Source: Engelhardtia mirabilis (GTDB taxonomy: Bacteria; Planctomycetota; UBA1135; GCA-002686595). Taken from it: a stretch of DNA of 64,000 nucleotides. Below are positions 8,160-16,664 of the stretch, in pieces (positions within the stretch are counted from its first letter, which is position 1; every line of letters begins with the position of its first letter). Below the pieces are notes generated by a model, which saw only the letters and a list, made by a program, of their open reading frames with translations, did no database searches and was not told where the DNA came from. The stretch is taken from assembly GCA_007751255.1 (NCBI GenBank), contig CP036296.1, positions 310,001 through 374,000 of the forward strand, read 5' to 3'. Both the position numbers and the translations under genes were made by a program.

Positions 8160-9902
8160 ATGAAGGGAACGCTACTCACCCTGGCCTTGGTCGCCCTGGG
8201 CGCACTCCTCTACTCGGTCGCTCGAAGCGGCCGAGGGGCCGACGATCGACGCGCAGCGACGGGCGCGTCTCCAGCCGTCGAGGCGTCCGCAGAGGCGCAG
8301 GGGCCAAGGTCCTTGGCGACCGAGGTCGTTCGCGAGCGCGCTGGAGGAGACGTCTCCACGCTCGATCTGCCCCCTGCGGCGCAAGCGGCCTCGCCCTCGT
8401 CGGTGGTCGTCATTCGCGTCGTGGGCCCCGACGGATCGCCGTCCGTGGCGGAGGTCGGTGTCGTGGGTCTCTCGGCCACAGGTTTCATGACCGAGGTCGA
8501 GTTGGGCCGGACCGACGCCGACGGCATCGCTCTCACCACCCGCGAGGCGCTGACTGGCGGCGTCGAAGTCTTCGCGGGGACGGACTCACTCGTCGGTTGG
8601 ACACGCATCCTCGCGGGTGAGGAGATCGCGGACGAGACCTTGGTGCAGCTTCGTGCGGCGTCCGAGCTCTCGGGCAGGGTCGTCGACCTGCGGGGCTCGC
8701 CGGTCGGCGGGGCCGAAGTCGTCGGCTACCAGTCGAACGCGCCGGCGCCCACGACGGCGGCGATCCTCGCCCAGGAGGCCGACGGCTGGGGCAACCCGCG
8801 TCGGACCACGACCGACCCCGACGGGCGCTTCCGCTTCGGCGCGGTCGACGGGCACTCGCGGTGGTGGGTTCACGGGGTGATCCGGGGTTCCCTCAGCGGC
8901 CCGTTGGCGGAGCCGGCACGACCGGGAGTCCCCGTCGAGCTCGTCCTCCGACCCCTTGCGGCGGCGATGGTGTCGGCGACGACGGACGAGGGTGCTGCAC
9001 TCGCGCTCCGCGGCGGGCTGCAGGTGAAGGGTGGATGCCAAGTCGCCATCCGCCGCGGCGCGCGGGGAATGGTCGCGTCGAACCACCCGCTCCTGCCCCT
9101 GGCGGGGATCGATCCGCTCGAGGTCGATCCGACCGGGACCGGCGGCTGGCCGATCGTGTTGGAGTTCGAGGAACTCCGCGCCGACTTCGCCGCCGAGGTC
9201 GCCCTGGAGCTCGAGCTGCCGGGAACGGAGCGCGTCGAGTCCTCCCTGCGCCTCGCGCCGTTCGCCCAGGTGGGTTGGGAGCTGCTCGACGTGGTCCTGC
9301 CGACGAAGGGCGCAACACAAGAGCAGGGTTCGGTTCGTGTGCAGCTCGCTGGCGCGCGGTCGATCGTGGCTGGGCGGGCCGCCTGCTCCGACGACTGGGC
9401 GTTCACGCTCGAGGGGCTGGGCGGCGCGTCCGATCTGCTCTACGAGCTGACGGCGCTGGACGACGACCAGCTCGTCCAGCGGGTCCCCGCCGGCCGCTAC
9501 CGGGCCGCCTTGCTCTCGGCGCGCGGCATCGAGATCCCGCCGACGGGCCCGCGCGAGATTCGAGTCAGGCCGGGCCCGGCCGCGCTGGTCCGCTTTGACC
9601 CGGGAGTCCTCGGCACCCTCGAGATCGAGCTCGGACCCGACTTCGTCCTCGCGGGCACCCCCGTGCTCGAGCTCGAGACGGCCCAGGGACTGACCCACTG
9701 CTCCTGGTCCGGCGCCAGCACCTGCGTCGACGGACTGCCGCTCGGCCCGTGCACGGTCCGTTGGTTCGGGTCGCCACCCGACGCGCGCCTTCTCGTGCTC
9801 GACGGCGAGCTCCCCATCGCCGAGGGAACGGGCTCCGTCTCCTTCGACATCTCGGCCGACCGACCGGTCACGTCCGTGCGGCTGACCGGGCCCGCGAAGT
9901 GA
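8160..9902 (+). CDS. Membrane-anchored protein with carboxypeptidase-regulatory-like domain
   Basis: This 580-aa protein has one N-terminal hydrophobic helix (about residues 3-22), probably a signal anchor, followed by a low-complexity Ala/Arg linker. Around residues 160-260 a beta-sandwich resembles CarboxypepD_reg domains (SGRVVDLRGSPVGGAEVVGY ... TTDPDGRFRF). Flanking segments show the same kind of short strands (EVGVVGLSATGFMTEVELGRTDADG). No catalytic motif was found. In this lineage such proteins are typically extracytoplasmic and of unknown role. The gene ends 45 bp before the convergent beta-helix gene. Confidence 0.7.
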   Translation: MKGTLLTLALVALGALLYSVARSGRGADDRRAATGASPAVEASAEAQGPRSLATEVVRERAGGDVSTLDLPPAAQAASPSSVVVIRVVGPDGSPSVAEVGVVGLSATGFMTEVELGRTDADGIALTTREALTGGVEVFAGTDSLVGWTRILAGEEIADETLVQLRAASELSGRVVDLRGSPVGGAEVVGYQSNAPAPTTAAILAQEADGWGNPRRTTTDPDGRFRFGAVDGHSRWWVHGVIRGSLSGPLAEPARPGVPVELVLRPLAAAMVSATTDEGAALALRGGLQVKGGCQVAIRRGARGMVASNHPLLPLAGIDPLEVDPTGTGGWPIVLEFEELRADFAAEVALELELPGTERVESSLRLAPFAQVGWELLDVVLPTKGATQEQGSVRVQLAGARSIVAGRAACSDDWAFTLEGLGGASDLLYELTALDDDQLVQRVPAGRYRAALLSARGIEIPPTGPREIRVRPGPAALVRFDPGVLGTLEIELGPDFVLAGTPVLELETAQGLTHCSWSGASTCVDGLPLGPCTVRWFGSPPDARLLVLDGELPIAEGTGSVSFDISADRPVTSVRLTGPAK

Positions 9903-9947
9903 CGAACACGAGAGCCGACGTCGTGCCGCAGCGGGCCGCGCGTCCGC

Positions 9948-11117
9948 TCACTTCAACAGGATCTGCGCGGAGTTCGTGACGAACGAGCCGCCGCCCGCGA
10001 GGGCCACCAGGGCCTGCACGTCGACCTCGATGCCGACGACGGAGGGTCCGGTTGGCGGCGTCACGATCGCGGTGGCGGGGACGTTCTGCCCCTGCAGGAC
10101 GAGCAGCTCCAGCAGGAGTAGCTGGCCGAGGTCCACACGCAGGTTCTCACCCAGGTAGCTCGTCGGGAGGCTGGTGCTGGACCCGGCCGCGACCGCGACG
10201 ACGGCGACGTCGCCCGGTGCACCGAACACGGTCAGCTCGCGGTCCAGATACGGATTGAGCGGGCTGGCGGGGATGGTGGGGCCGACCTGCAGGTAGGGCT
10301 CGGCGGTCGTCAACGGGGGGGTCGGCGCGTCCGAGAAGTCGACTCCGCTCCACGTGAGGTCGAGGGTTCCGCCGAGGACCTGCACCGACGGCACCTGAGT
10401 CAGCGCCGGGGCGAGCGGCGAGGAGGGATCGTAACCTCCGGCGATCTCGTGGTTCGACGAGCCACGAACCGTCAAGCTCGCCGCCCCGTCGAGGACGCGG
10501 ATCGCAGGGCCCGGAGTACCGGATCCGAAGAAGAGGTCGCCGGCGTTCCCCCCGATGATCCGGGTACCCACGGCACTGACCTCCGACTCGCCCGACAGGG
10601 CCAGGCCGGCCGTGCCGTTCTTGGTTTCGGGCGCGATGCCACCGGCGATCCCGCTGCTCACCAAGCTGACCTTGGAGTCGGTCACGGTGAGCGCGGCCAA
10701 CGACGATGAGAAAGCCCCGAAGCCGGCGCGTGTGAGCACGACGTCCGCGCAGCCCTCGATCTCGACGTTGTAGCAGCTCGTCGCGTCCAGCCGTACGCGC
10801 CCGGGTAGGTTGCGCAGCACGAGGTGTTCGACCTGGAGGTCGAGCAGGGTGATGGTCGTCGGCCCGCCCCCGCTGCCATCGACGACCAGACCCGGATGGA
10901 CGATCTTCACGCTCTCGAAGAAACCGACCACGTAGCCGAACAGCTTCAGGTCCTTGGTGATCGTCGTACCCGTGTAGTCGCCGGGCATGAGTTGCAGGAT
11001 GTCCCCGTCGCTCGCCGCTGCGACGGCGGCCGGGAGGTCGGCGAAGTCCGCGGGACCGTCGTCGTCGATGGTCCAGATCTGAGGAGCGAGGGCGAGGGAT
11101 GCGAGGGCGAGCAGCAT
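9948..11117 (-). CDS. Secreted right-handed beta-helix protein (paralogue A)
   Basis: The 389-aa protein starts at ATG 11117 with a short signal peptide (MLLALASLALAP). It begins with the planctomycete-type motif WTIDDDGPADFADLPAAVAAASDGDILQL, shared with DUF1565/pectate-lyase-like proteins in which a scheduled 'event' region precedes a parallel beta-helix. The middle holds strand repeats (LDLQVEHLVLRNL, YNVEIEGCADVVLTRAG, LTVTDSKVSLVSSGI). The last 110 residues are a beta-sandwich ending in SAQILLK. It is a close tandem paralogue of the next gene, 109 bp away; the C-termini (TGPS.. GIEVDVQALVAL .. SFVTN..QI.LK) are nearly superimposable. No catalytic residues of polysaccharide lyases were recognised. 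Upstream in-frame codons were rejected as the start because they precede the signal peptide. Confidence 0.8.
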   Translation of the reverse strand: MLLALASLALAPQIWTIDDDGPADFADLPAAVAAASDGDILQLMPGDYTGTTITKDLKLFGYVVGFFESVKIVHPGLVVDGSGGGPTTITLLDLQVEHLVLRNLPGRVRLDATSCYNVEIEGCADVVLTRAGFGAFSSSLAALTVTDSKVSLVSSGIAGGIAPETKNGTAGLALSGESEVSAVGTRIIGGNAGDLFFGSGTPGPAIRVLDGAASLTVRGSSNHEIAGGYDPSSPLAPALTQVPSVQVLGGTLDLTWSGVDFSDAPTPPLTTAEPYLQVGPTIPASPLNPYLDRELTVFGAPGDVAVVAVAAGSSTSLPTSYLGENLRVDLGQLLLLELLVLQGQNVPATAIVTPPTGPSVVGIEVDVQALVALAGGGSFVTNSAQILLK

Positions 11118-11226
11118 GTGAAATGGGGGTGGTCGTAGGTCGGGCTGGACCCGTGGTTGGCAGATCTGGTGTCGCACACTCTCCTGCCGATTCGCTCCGC
11201 GATGTCGGCGACACCGGCGAATCGAT

Positions 11227-12393
11227 CTACTTCAACACGATCTGCGAGGCGTTCGTGACGAAGGATGTGCCGCCCGAGAGCGCGACCAGTGCTTGGACAT
11301 CGAGCTCGATCCCGGAGAGGCTGGGGCCGGTGGGCTGGGCCACGGTCACGAAGGCCGGGACGTCCTGCCCCTGCAGGGCGAGGAGCTCGAGCACGACGAG
11401 CTGGTCGAGGTTCACCCGCAGGCTCTCACCCGAGAAGCCCGTCGGGAGACTCGTGCTGGAGCCCACTGCGATAGCGACGGCGGCGACGTCGCCGGGCGCG
11501 CCGAAGACCCTCAGGTCGCGAGTCGGATCAGGACCGAACAGCGGCGCCCCGACTGGGCCGACCTCCAGGTAGGGCTCTGCCGGACTCACCGCGGGCACCG
11601 GCGCGTCCGGGAAGTCCACCGCGCTCCACGAGAGGTCCAGGGTTCCACCGAGGATCTCCACCGATGGGGCTTGGGTGAGGACCGAGTCGAGCGACGAGAA
11701 CGGATCGTGGCCCCCGTCGATGGGGTGATAGGAGGACCCGTGAACCGTCACGCTCGCCGCACCGTCGACGACCTGAATCGCCGGGCCGGGAATCAGGCTG
11801 GAGAAGACGGCATCGCCGACGTTGCCCCCGGTGAGCACACAGCCCGCGAGCCGCACGTCGGAATCGCCCCAGAGGGCCAGACCGGCCTTGCCGTCCAGGG
11901 TCGAGGCCTCCGTTCCACCTGTGATGTTGCAGGTCGTCAAGCGGACCGCGGAGTCGGTCACTTCGATCGATGCCGAGGGCAGGGCTCCGTCGCTGACGTA
12001 GGACCGCGTGACGACGACGTCCGTGCAGCTCTCGACCTGAAGTCCGGCGACGGTGGCCGTGTCCACCCGAGTTCGGGCAGTCAGGTTACGCAGCACCAAG
12101 TCGTCGACCCGCAGATCGGTCAGGGTGAAGGTCGTCGCACCGCCACCGCTGCCGTCGACGATCAGTCCCGGTGCACCGATCTTCGGAATCTCGAAGGAGG
12201 AGGGCGGGTAGCCGAGGAGCTTCAGGTTCTTGGTGATCGTCGTGCCCGTGTAGCTCCCGGGCATGAGCTGCAGGATGTCTCCGTCGCTCGCGGCGGCGAC
12301 GGCTGCCGGCAGATCGGCGAAGTCCGCCGGGCCATCGTCGTCGATGGTCCAGCTCTGCTGAGCGAGGGCGAGGGTCACAAGGGTGAGCAGCAT
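11227..12393 (-). CDS. Secreted right-handed beta-helix protein (paralogue B)
   Basis: This 388-aa protein starts at ATG 12393 with signal peptide MLLTLVTLALAQQ and has the same architecture as its neighbour: WTIDDDGPADFADLP motif, beta-helix with VDGSGGGATTFTLTDL and repeated strands, and the same C-terminal beta-sandwich ending in ASQIVLK. The two genes are in tandem on the minus strand and probably arose by duplication. Divergence is spread through the helix rungs while the first 70 and last 60 residues are best conserved. The function is unknown. Cysteines in the rungs (ESCTDVV, LTTCNITGG, LAGCVLTGG) differ from paralogue A. Confidence 0.8.
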   Translation of the reverse strand: MLLTLVTLALAQQSWTIDDDGPADFADLPAAVAAASDGDILQLMPGSYTGTTITKNLKLLGYPPSSFEIPKIGAPGLIVDGSGGGATTFTLTDLRVDDLVLRNLTARTRVDTATVAGLQVESCTDVVVTRSYVSDGALPSASIEVTDSAVRLTTCNITGGTEASTLDGKAGLALWGDSDVRLAGCVLTGGNVGDAVFSSLIPGPAIQVVDGAASVTVHGSSYHPIDGGHDPFSSLDSVLTQAPSVEILGGTLDLSWSAVDFPDAPVPAVSPAEPYLEVGPVGAPLFGPDPTRDLRVFGAPGDVAAVAIAVGSSTSLPTGFSGESLRVNLDQLVVLELLALQGQDVPAFVTVAQPTGPSLSGIELDVQALVALSGGTSFVTNASQIVLK

Positions 12394-13069
12394 GTCAGAC
12401 CGTCCAATCGTGGGCCGCGCGGCGGAGTCGGCGGTTGGCATCCCCGGGGTCGGAGAGCTAGGGGCAAGCCTACGGCGGACCGACGAGCTGTGGCGCTCGG
12501 GCGGCGGGAGAGACTCGCGTACCGGGGCGCTGGGCCCGCGGCACTGGTGCCATGCCACCGACCACGCCCCCGGGGCAGGATCTCGAGCCCGCAAGACGCC
12601 GGCCAGTCGGCCGCAGGTCCGCTCGTCGACGGCGCGCCCCGCGCCGGCCGTAGCGTGCTCGCCATGGCGACCGCGGCGGGGCGTGTCCGCGCGGTCGGCC
12701 GGACCTCGTCGCTGACGGTCGAGGCATGCGGAACGAGGTCCCAGCGACGGTTCGCGCCCTGATCGAGGTCGACAGGGACTTCGACCTCTCGTTCGTGCCC
12801 GGCGCCGGTCACGACGTGGAGGTACTGTCGACCGTCGAGCGGCGTTGCCGGGACTTCCTGGTGCGGTCGCTCATGGGTGTCGAGCCGCGTCATGGAGTCC
12901 GTCGTGGCCTGTCGAGTCGTCACTCGACCGGTAGGGAGCTCGCAAGTTCTCGATTGCTCCACCAGGAAACACGGACTGCGCGGCACATTCTCTTCGGCGC
13001 TTCCGTCGCCGCCCTGCGCACACATCGGATCGGCGTCCTCCTCCAGCCAGGTCTCAGACCAACCCTCCC
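12394..13069. other. 676-bp intergenic region, no gene recognised
   Basis: This region lies between divergent beta-helix genes. Open frames on both strands (for example 12726-13094 plus and 12375-13025 minus) have arginine-rich, shadow-like compositions and no recognisable motif. Codon-phase GC bias is not convincing for any of them. It should contain the two divergent promoters. A decayed gene cannot be excluded. Confidence 0.45.
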
Positions 13070-14341
13070 ATGGTTCTCCTCACCTCGTTCCTGATTGCCA
13101 CTGCCCCCCTCGTCCAGGCCAAGGTCTGGGTCGTCGATCCCGGCGGCGGAGGCGACTTCGTCCAGATCCCCCAGGCCATCGCCGCCGCTGCTGACGGCGA
13201 CACGATCCTCGTGCGCGGCAGCGAGGGCATGGACTTCGTCGTCGACGGCAAGGGCCTTGCGATCGTGGCCGACACCGGCCTGACTGTTCCCACGGGCGCG
13301 ATCACGGTTCGCAACCTCGCCGCCGGCCAGCGCGCCGTGCTTCGGGGCCTGTCCGCATCCGCTGGCGCCGGAGCCTTCGTGCCCAGCGAGGGGCTGACCA
13401 TCGAGAACTGCACCGGCAGCGTCTGGGTCGAAGACTGCGACTTCAGCGGCGACACGCCGGTCTCGCCGTTCCTCACGGCTGTCGCGGACGGCGGCTCCGT
13501 GTCCGGGTCCGACCAGGTGTCGCTCGTCGACTGCACCTTCGTCGGCAACGTCGGCGCGATCCCGACCGTGAGCACCGGCGGCGCAGGCCTGGTGGTCGAG
13601 AACTCCTCCGTGCAGGTCTACGGCGGCAGCGTGCAGGCCGGCGGCGGCTGGAACCAGTCCGCCTTCTCCGCCGACAACATCAGCGGTGGTCAGGGCGGCC
13701 AGGGTCTGGTCGCTGTCGGCAGCTTCGTGCTCTTGGATGGCGCTGTGGTGCTCGGAGGCAACGGCGGAATCGGCGCGGATGCCGGGTTCTTCCTGACCAA
13801 CTGCACTGCCGGCGGCGATGGTGGGACGGCATTGGTCGCGAACGCCTCGACGGTCGTGCGCCGAGCGGTCACCCTCGCCGGTGGCGCCGGGGGCGCGGGT
13901 GGAGCGTCCGGCGCGACGAACTGCGCCGACGGGCAAGCGGGCGCGAGCGAGGACCTGACCCTCGTGCAGCGGACCGACCTGGCCGGCATCTCGCACACGA
14001 TCGAAGTGAGCCCCAACCCGGTGCGCGAAGGTCAGTCGGCGACGGTCACCTTCGACGGTCAGCCCGGCGATCTGGTGCTGCTCCTGATCTCGCCGGCGCC
14101 GGCCGGCCTCTACCTGCCGAGCCTCGGCGGCTCCCTGCTGGTGGGATCGCCCCTGTTCCAGCTCGCGGGCTTCGGCGCGACCCCCGCGAGCGGGCAACTG
14201 GTGGTGCCCTTCACCCTCTCGAGCTTCGGCCCGGGCATCGAGGTGATCGGCCTCTACGAGCAGCCCCTGGTGCTCACCGTCGGCGGCCAGCTCGTGCTCG
14301 GCTCGGGTGAGTACGTGACTCACCTCGACGCCGCCTTCTGA
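13070..14341 (+). CDS. Secreted beta-helix protein with C-terminal beta-sandwich
   Basis: The 423-aa protein has a signal peptide (MVLLTSFLIATAPLVQA) followed by VWVVDPGGGGDFVQIPQAIAAAADGDTILV, the same entry motif as in the two upstream minus-strand proteins. A glycine-rich parallel beta-helix follows (repeats such as LTIENCTGSVWVEDCDFSG, VSLVDCTFVGN). A Gly-rich collagen-like stretch (VTLAGGAGGAGGASGATN) lies near residue 275. Residues 305-423 (from HTIEVSPNPVREGQSATVTF) form the beta-sandwich module reused in several secreted proteins of this window. It is a third, more distant member of the local beta-helix group, on the opposite strand. Function unknown. Confidence 0.8.
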   Translation: MVLLTSFLIATAPLVQAKVWVVDPGGGGDFVQIPQAIAAAADGDTILVRGSEGMDFVVDGKGLAIVADTGLTVPTGAITVRNLAAGQRAVLRGLSASAGAGAFVPSEGLTIENCTGSVWVEDCDFSGDTPVSPFLTAVADGGSVSGSDQVSLVDCTFVGNVGAIPTVSTGGAGLVVENSSVQVYGGSVQAGGGWNQSAFSADNISGGQGGQGLVAVGSFVLLDGAVVLGGNGGIGADAGFFLTNCTAGGDGGTALVANASTVVRRAVTLAGGAGGAGGASGATNCADGQAGASEDLTLVQRTDLAGISHTIEVSPNPVREGQSATVTFDGQPGDLVLLLISPAPAGLYLPSLGGSLLVGSPLFQLAGFGATPASGQLVVPFTLSSFGPGIEVIGLYEQPLVLTVGGQLVLGSGEYVTHLDAAF

Positions 14342-14355
14342 GCTGAAGGTCAAGG

Positions 14356-14387
14356 CCCCGATCGCCGGCTCCTGTCGGCGGTCGGGG
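14356..14387 (+). terminator. Hairpin terminator after the beta-helix gene
   Basis: A 12-bp stem (CCCCGATCGCCG with CGGCGGTCGGGG, one G-T pair) with an 8-nt loop lies 15 bp after the stop at 14341. There is no T-run, as usual for terminator-like hairpins in very GC-rich genomes. Confidence 0.55.
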
Positions 14388-14511
14388 TCGGACGGACCCA
14401 CGGCGCGGCGGCGCGAGCCGCATGGCCGGATCGCTCGCGCGGGAGCCTCGGCAGGGCAGATCGGCGCGCTATCCTTGCGCGCCCCCGATCGCCGCAGCGC
14501 CCCCGCTCTCG

Positions 14512-15624
14512 ATGTCCGCCGTCCCGACCCCAGCCCGTTCGATCGCTCTCGCCCTCATCGCGCCGGCCCTGGCGACGGCTGCCCAGGGAGCGGGGCCGGA
14601 CCAGGGCCAAGCGCCGCCGGTCACTGCGACGGTCGTGACCAGCGACGGCTCCGACTGGTTGCGCCTGGTCTCCGGCGAGTGGCTCAAGGGCGAGCTGATC
14701 GTCCTCGACCGCGGCACCGTGCAGTTCGACAGCGCGGAGCTCGACGACCTGGAGATCGACTGGGCGGACGTGGTCGAGCTGCGCACGGCGCGGGAGTTCA
14801 CCCTGCTGCTGGAGGGGCGCGAGCAGCTCATCGGGCGGGTGCAGTTGCTCGATGGACGCCTGCTCGTCGAGCAGGGCGAGCGCCTGCGCGACCTGCCCCG
14901 CGAGGCCGTGGTCCGCATCGTCCCCGGCGAGCCGCGCGAGTCGAACTTCTGGTCGGGCAAGCTCACCCTGGGCTCCACCGTGCGGCGCGGCAACACCGAT
15001 CAGCTCGACTTGACCACCGGCCTCTCGCTCCTGCGCCGCACCGCGCGCAGCCGGCTGACGATCGACTGGGACAGCGCCTACTCCGAGCTCGACGGAGAGA
15101 GCAACTCCGACAACCAACGCCTGCGCTCGCGCTACGACTGGTTCCTGAACTCGCGACTGTTCCTGACGCCGCTGGGGTTCGAGCTGTACCGCGACGAGTT
15201 CCAGAACATCGAGCTGCGCGCCTCGCCCTACACGGGCCTGGGCTACGCGGTCGTCGATCGGTCGACCGTGGAGTGGGACCTCTCCGCCGCCCTCGGCTAT
15301 CGGGTCACCCGCTACGCCTCGGTCGAGACGGGCTCCAGCGCCCAGGACGAGAGCGCCACGGGCATCCTCGGCACGACCCTGTCCTGGAGAGCCAGCTCCA
15401 CGGTCGACGTGGACTTCGCCTACTCGGCCGAGATCGGCCTGGAGGACGTGCAGGACACGAACCAGTTGGCATCGGCCGAGCTCTCGGTCGACCTGTGGTG
15501 GGACTTCGACCTGGACCTGCGCCTGCAGTGGAACCGCGTGGGCCAGCCCGCGCCGGACTCGGACGGGCAGGTGCCCAAGAAGGACGACCTGCTGCTCGCC
15601 GTCGGCCTGTCCTGGAGCTTCTGA
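14512..15624 (+). CDS. DUF481 outer-membrane-type beta-barrel protein
   Basis: The 370-aa protein starts at ATG 14512 with a signal peptide (ARSIALALIAPALATAAQG). The first third (residues 40-140) contains short strands of the type GEWLKGELIVLDRGTVQFDSAELDDLEIDWADVVEL, as in DUF481 proteins. From about residue 145 (FWSGKLTLGSTVRRGNTDQLDLTTGLSLLRRT) to the end, alternating amphipathic strands end in a terminal aromatic LSWSF, fitting an outer-membrane barrel. DUF481 members are predicted salt-inducible outer-membrane proteins of unknown function. The frame upstream of 14512 is open but lacks a signal peptide at its N-terminus, so the later start is preferred. Confidence 0.8.
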   Translation: MSAVPTPARSIALALIAPALATAAQGAGPDQGQAPPVTATVVTSDGSDWLRLVSGEWLKGELIVLDRGTVQFDSAELDDLEIDWADVVELRTAREFTLLLEGREQLIGRVQLLDGRLLVEQGERLRDLPREAVVRIVPGEPRESNFWSGKLTLGSTVRRGNTDQLDLTTGLSLLRRTARSRLTIDWDSAYSELDGESNSDNQRLRSRYDWFLNSRLFLTPLGFELYRDEFQNIELRASPYTGLGYAVVDRSTVEWDLSAALGYRVTRYASVETGSSAQDESATGILGTTLSWRASSTVDVDFAYSAEIGLEDVQDTNQLASAELSVDLWWDFDLDLRLQWNRVGQPAPDSDGQVPKKDDLLLAVGLSWSF

Positions 15625-15721
15625 CGCCCCGCGGCCGCTTGGCCGGGAAGAAGTTCGACGCATGGGTCGTCCCACCCCGCCGTTGAAGAGTGGTCCACCT
15701 GCCCCCGAGAACCCCCGAACC

Positions 15722-16261
15722 ATGAACTACGCAACTCGCCTCGCCCTCCTCGTGCCCGCCCTCTGCCTGCCCCTCGCCTGCCAGGGCCCTGCCGAGAGTT
15801 CCGGTGCCGGCGACGCGCCTCAGGGCGGCGGGTCCGCGGACTCGCGCGGTGATTGGACGGTGCACTGGGAGTACACCTTCGAGCACCTCGACTTCCCGAA
15901 CTACGACGCCCGGCACCTGGCCAACTCCGTGCGGGTCTTCCTGGGGGACACCCAGGTTCGGATCGAGGTGCTCGACGAGCGGACCTGGAAGGTCGTGGGC
16001 ACCCCTGACGAGGTCGAGCTGGCGCGCTTCCTGGCGGTGTCCTTCGACCAGCAGGTGATGAGTCGCCAGCACCGGGGCAGCGTCTACGACTTCCAGCAGG
16101 CGGACGCGCGCCAGGCCCTGGTCCGCGCACGCGGGATGCAGGGCTGGGGCGAGAACTGGATCGTCGGCGCCAAGGACTCCGCGCGCGTCTACGCGATGAT
16201 CCCGCGCGAGGAGACGGACGCCTTCGACGCGATCCTGAGCGAGCTCGACGCGCCGCGTTGA
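15722..16261 (+). CDS. Small lipoprotein, unknown function
   Basis: The 179-aa protein starts at ATG 15722 with a hydrophobic signal ending in LCLPLACQG; Cys20 is a possible lipidation site, although the residues before it only loosely fit the lipobox. The mature part is mixed alpha/beta (WTVHWEYTFEHLDFPNYDARHLANSVRVFLGDTQVRIEVLDERTWKVVGTP). I do not recognise a family. It follows the DUF481 gene by 97 bp in the same direction and could be cotranscribed. Its stop codon lies inside a short tandem repeat. Confidence 0.7.
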   Translation: MNYATRLALLVPALCLPLACQGPAESSGAGDAPQGGGSADSRGDWTVHWEYTFEHLDFPNYDARHLANSVRVFLGDTQVRIEVLDERTWKVVGTPDEVELARFLAVSFDQQVMSRQHRGSVYDFQQADARQALVRARGMQGWGENWIVGAKDSARVYAMIPREETDAFDAILSELDAPR

Positions 16262-16300
16262 CGGCTCCCGCTGACGGCTCCCGCTGACGGTTACCGTCAG
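16259..16300. repeat. 13-bp tandem repeat running into a 17-bp palindrome
   Basis: TGACGGCTCCCGC occurs twice in tandem (16259-16271 and 16272-16284), followed by a third partial unit TGACGG. This runs into CTGACGGTTACCGTCAG at 16284-16300, palindromic apart from its centre. The first unit contains the stop codon of the lipoprotein gene. It could be a protein-binding site or a weak terminator. Confidence 0.55.
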
Positions 16301-16664
16301 TCGGAAGACCTTCCCCATCGAGAATCAAGTCAGGATCGACCTGTAGACTCGCCTCCAACCGCTTGAAGAGGGAGGGCGTCTCGCAATACGTCGCGACGAT
16401 TCTGCTGCTCAACTCTTCGCTCTTGATCGGCAGCCGGATGTTCCCCGCGACTTCCGGGCGTCTGGATCTCTACCGCGAAGAGGACATCGAGCGCAGATAC
16501 AGCGGTCTTGGTCGAGGCGATGCGCGGATGCCAGGCGAGTGGGTCGCGTGTGTCGAGAGGCGGGTCAAGTGCTCGGCCTCGTGTCAGCTTCCGGTGGATT
16601 GCACGTCCTTCGAAGAGGGTTGGGTCTACATGTCGCCGTCGTCATCGATTACTCCAGTCGCGCC
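16262..16664. other. Intergenic region of lower GC, possible gene remnant
   Basis: These 403 bp separate the lipoprotein and lipase-like genes. Apart from the repeat at its start, no complete gene was recognised. Composition is slightly less GC-rich than the flanks. A minus-strand frame starting at 16412 (MSSRIVATYCETPSLFKRLEASLQ...) reads less like a shadow than other frames, but loses protein-like character after about 45 codons. It may be a decayed gene fragment. Confidence 0.35.

Noticed and set aside
12726..13094. 122-codon plus-strand open frame upstream of the beta-helix gene
   Set aside because: Arginine- and leucine-rich without recognisable motif; overlaps the true gene start in another frame.
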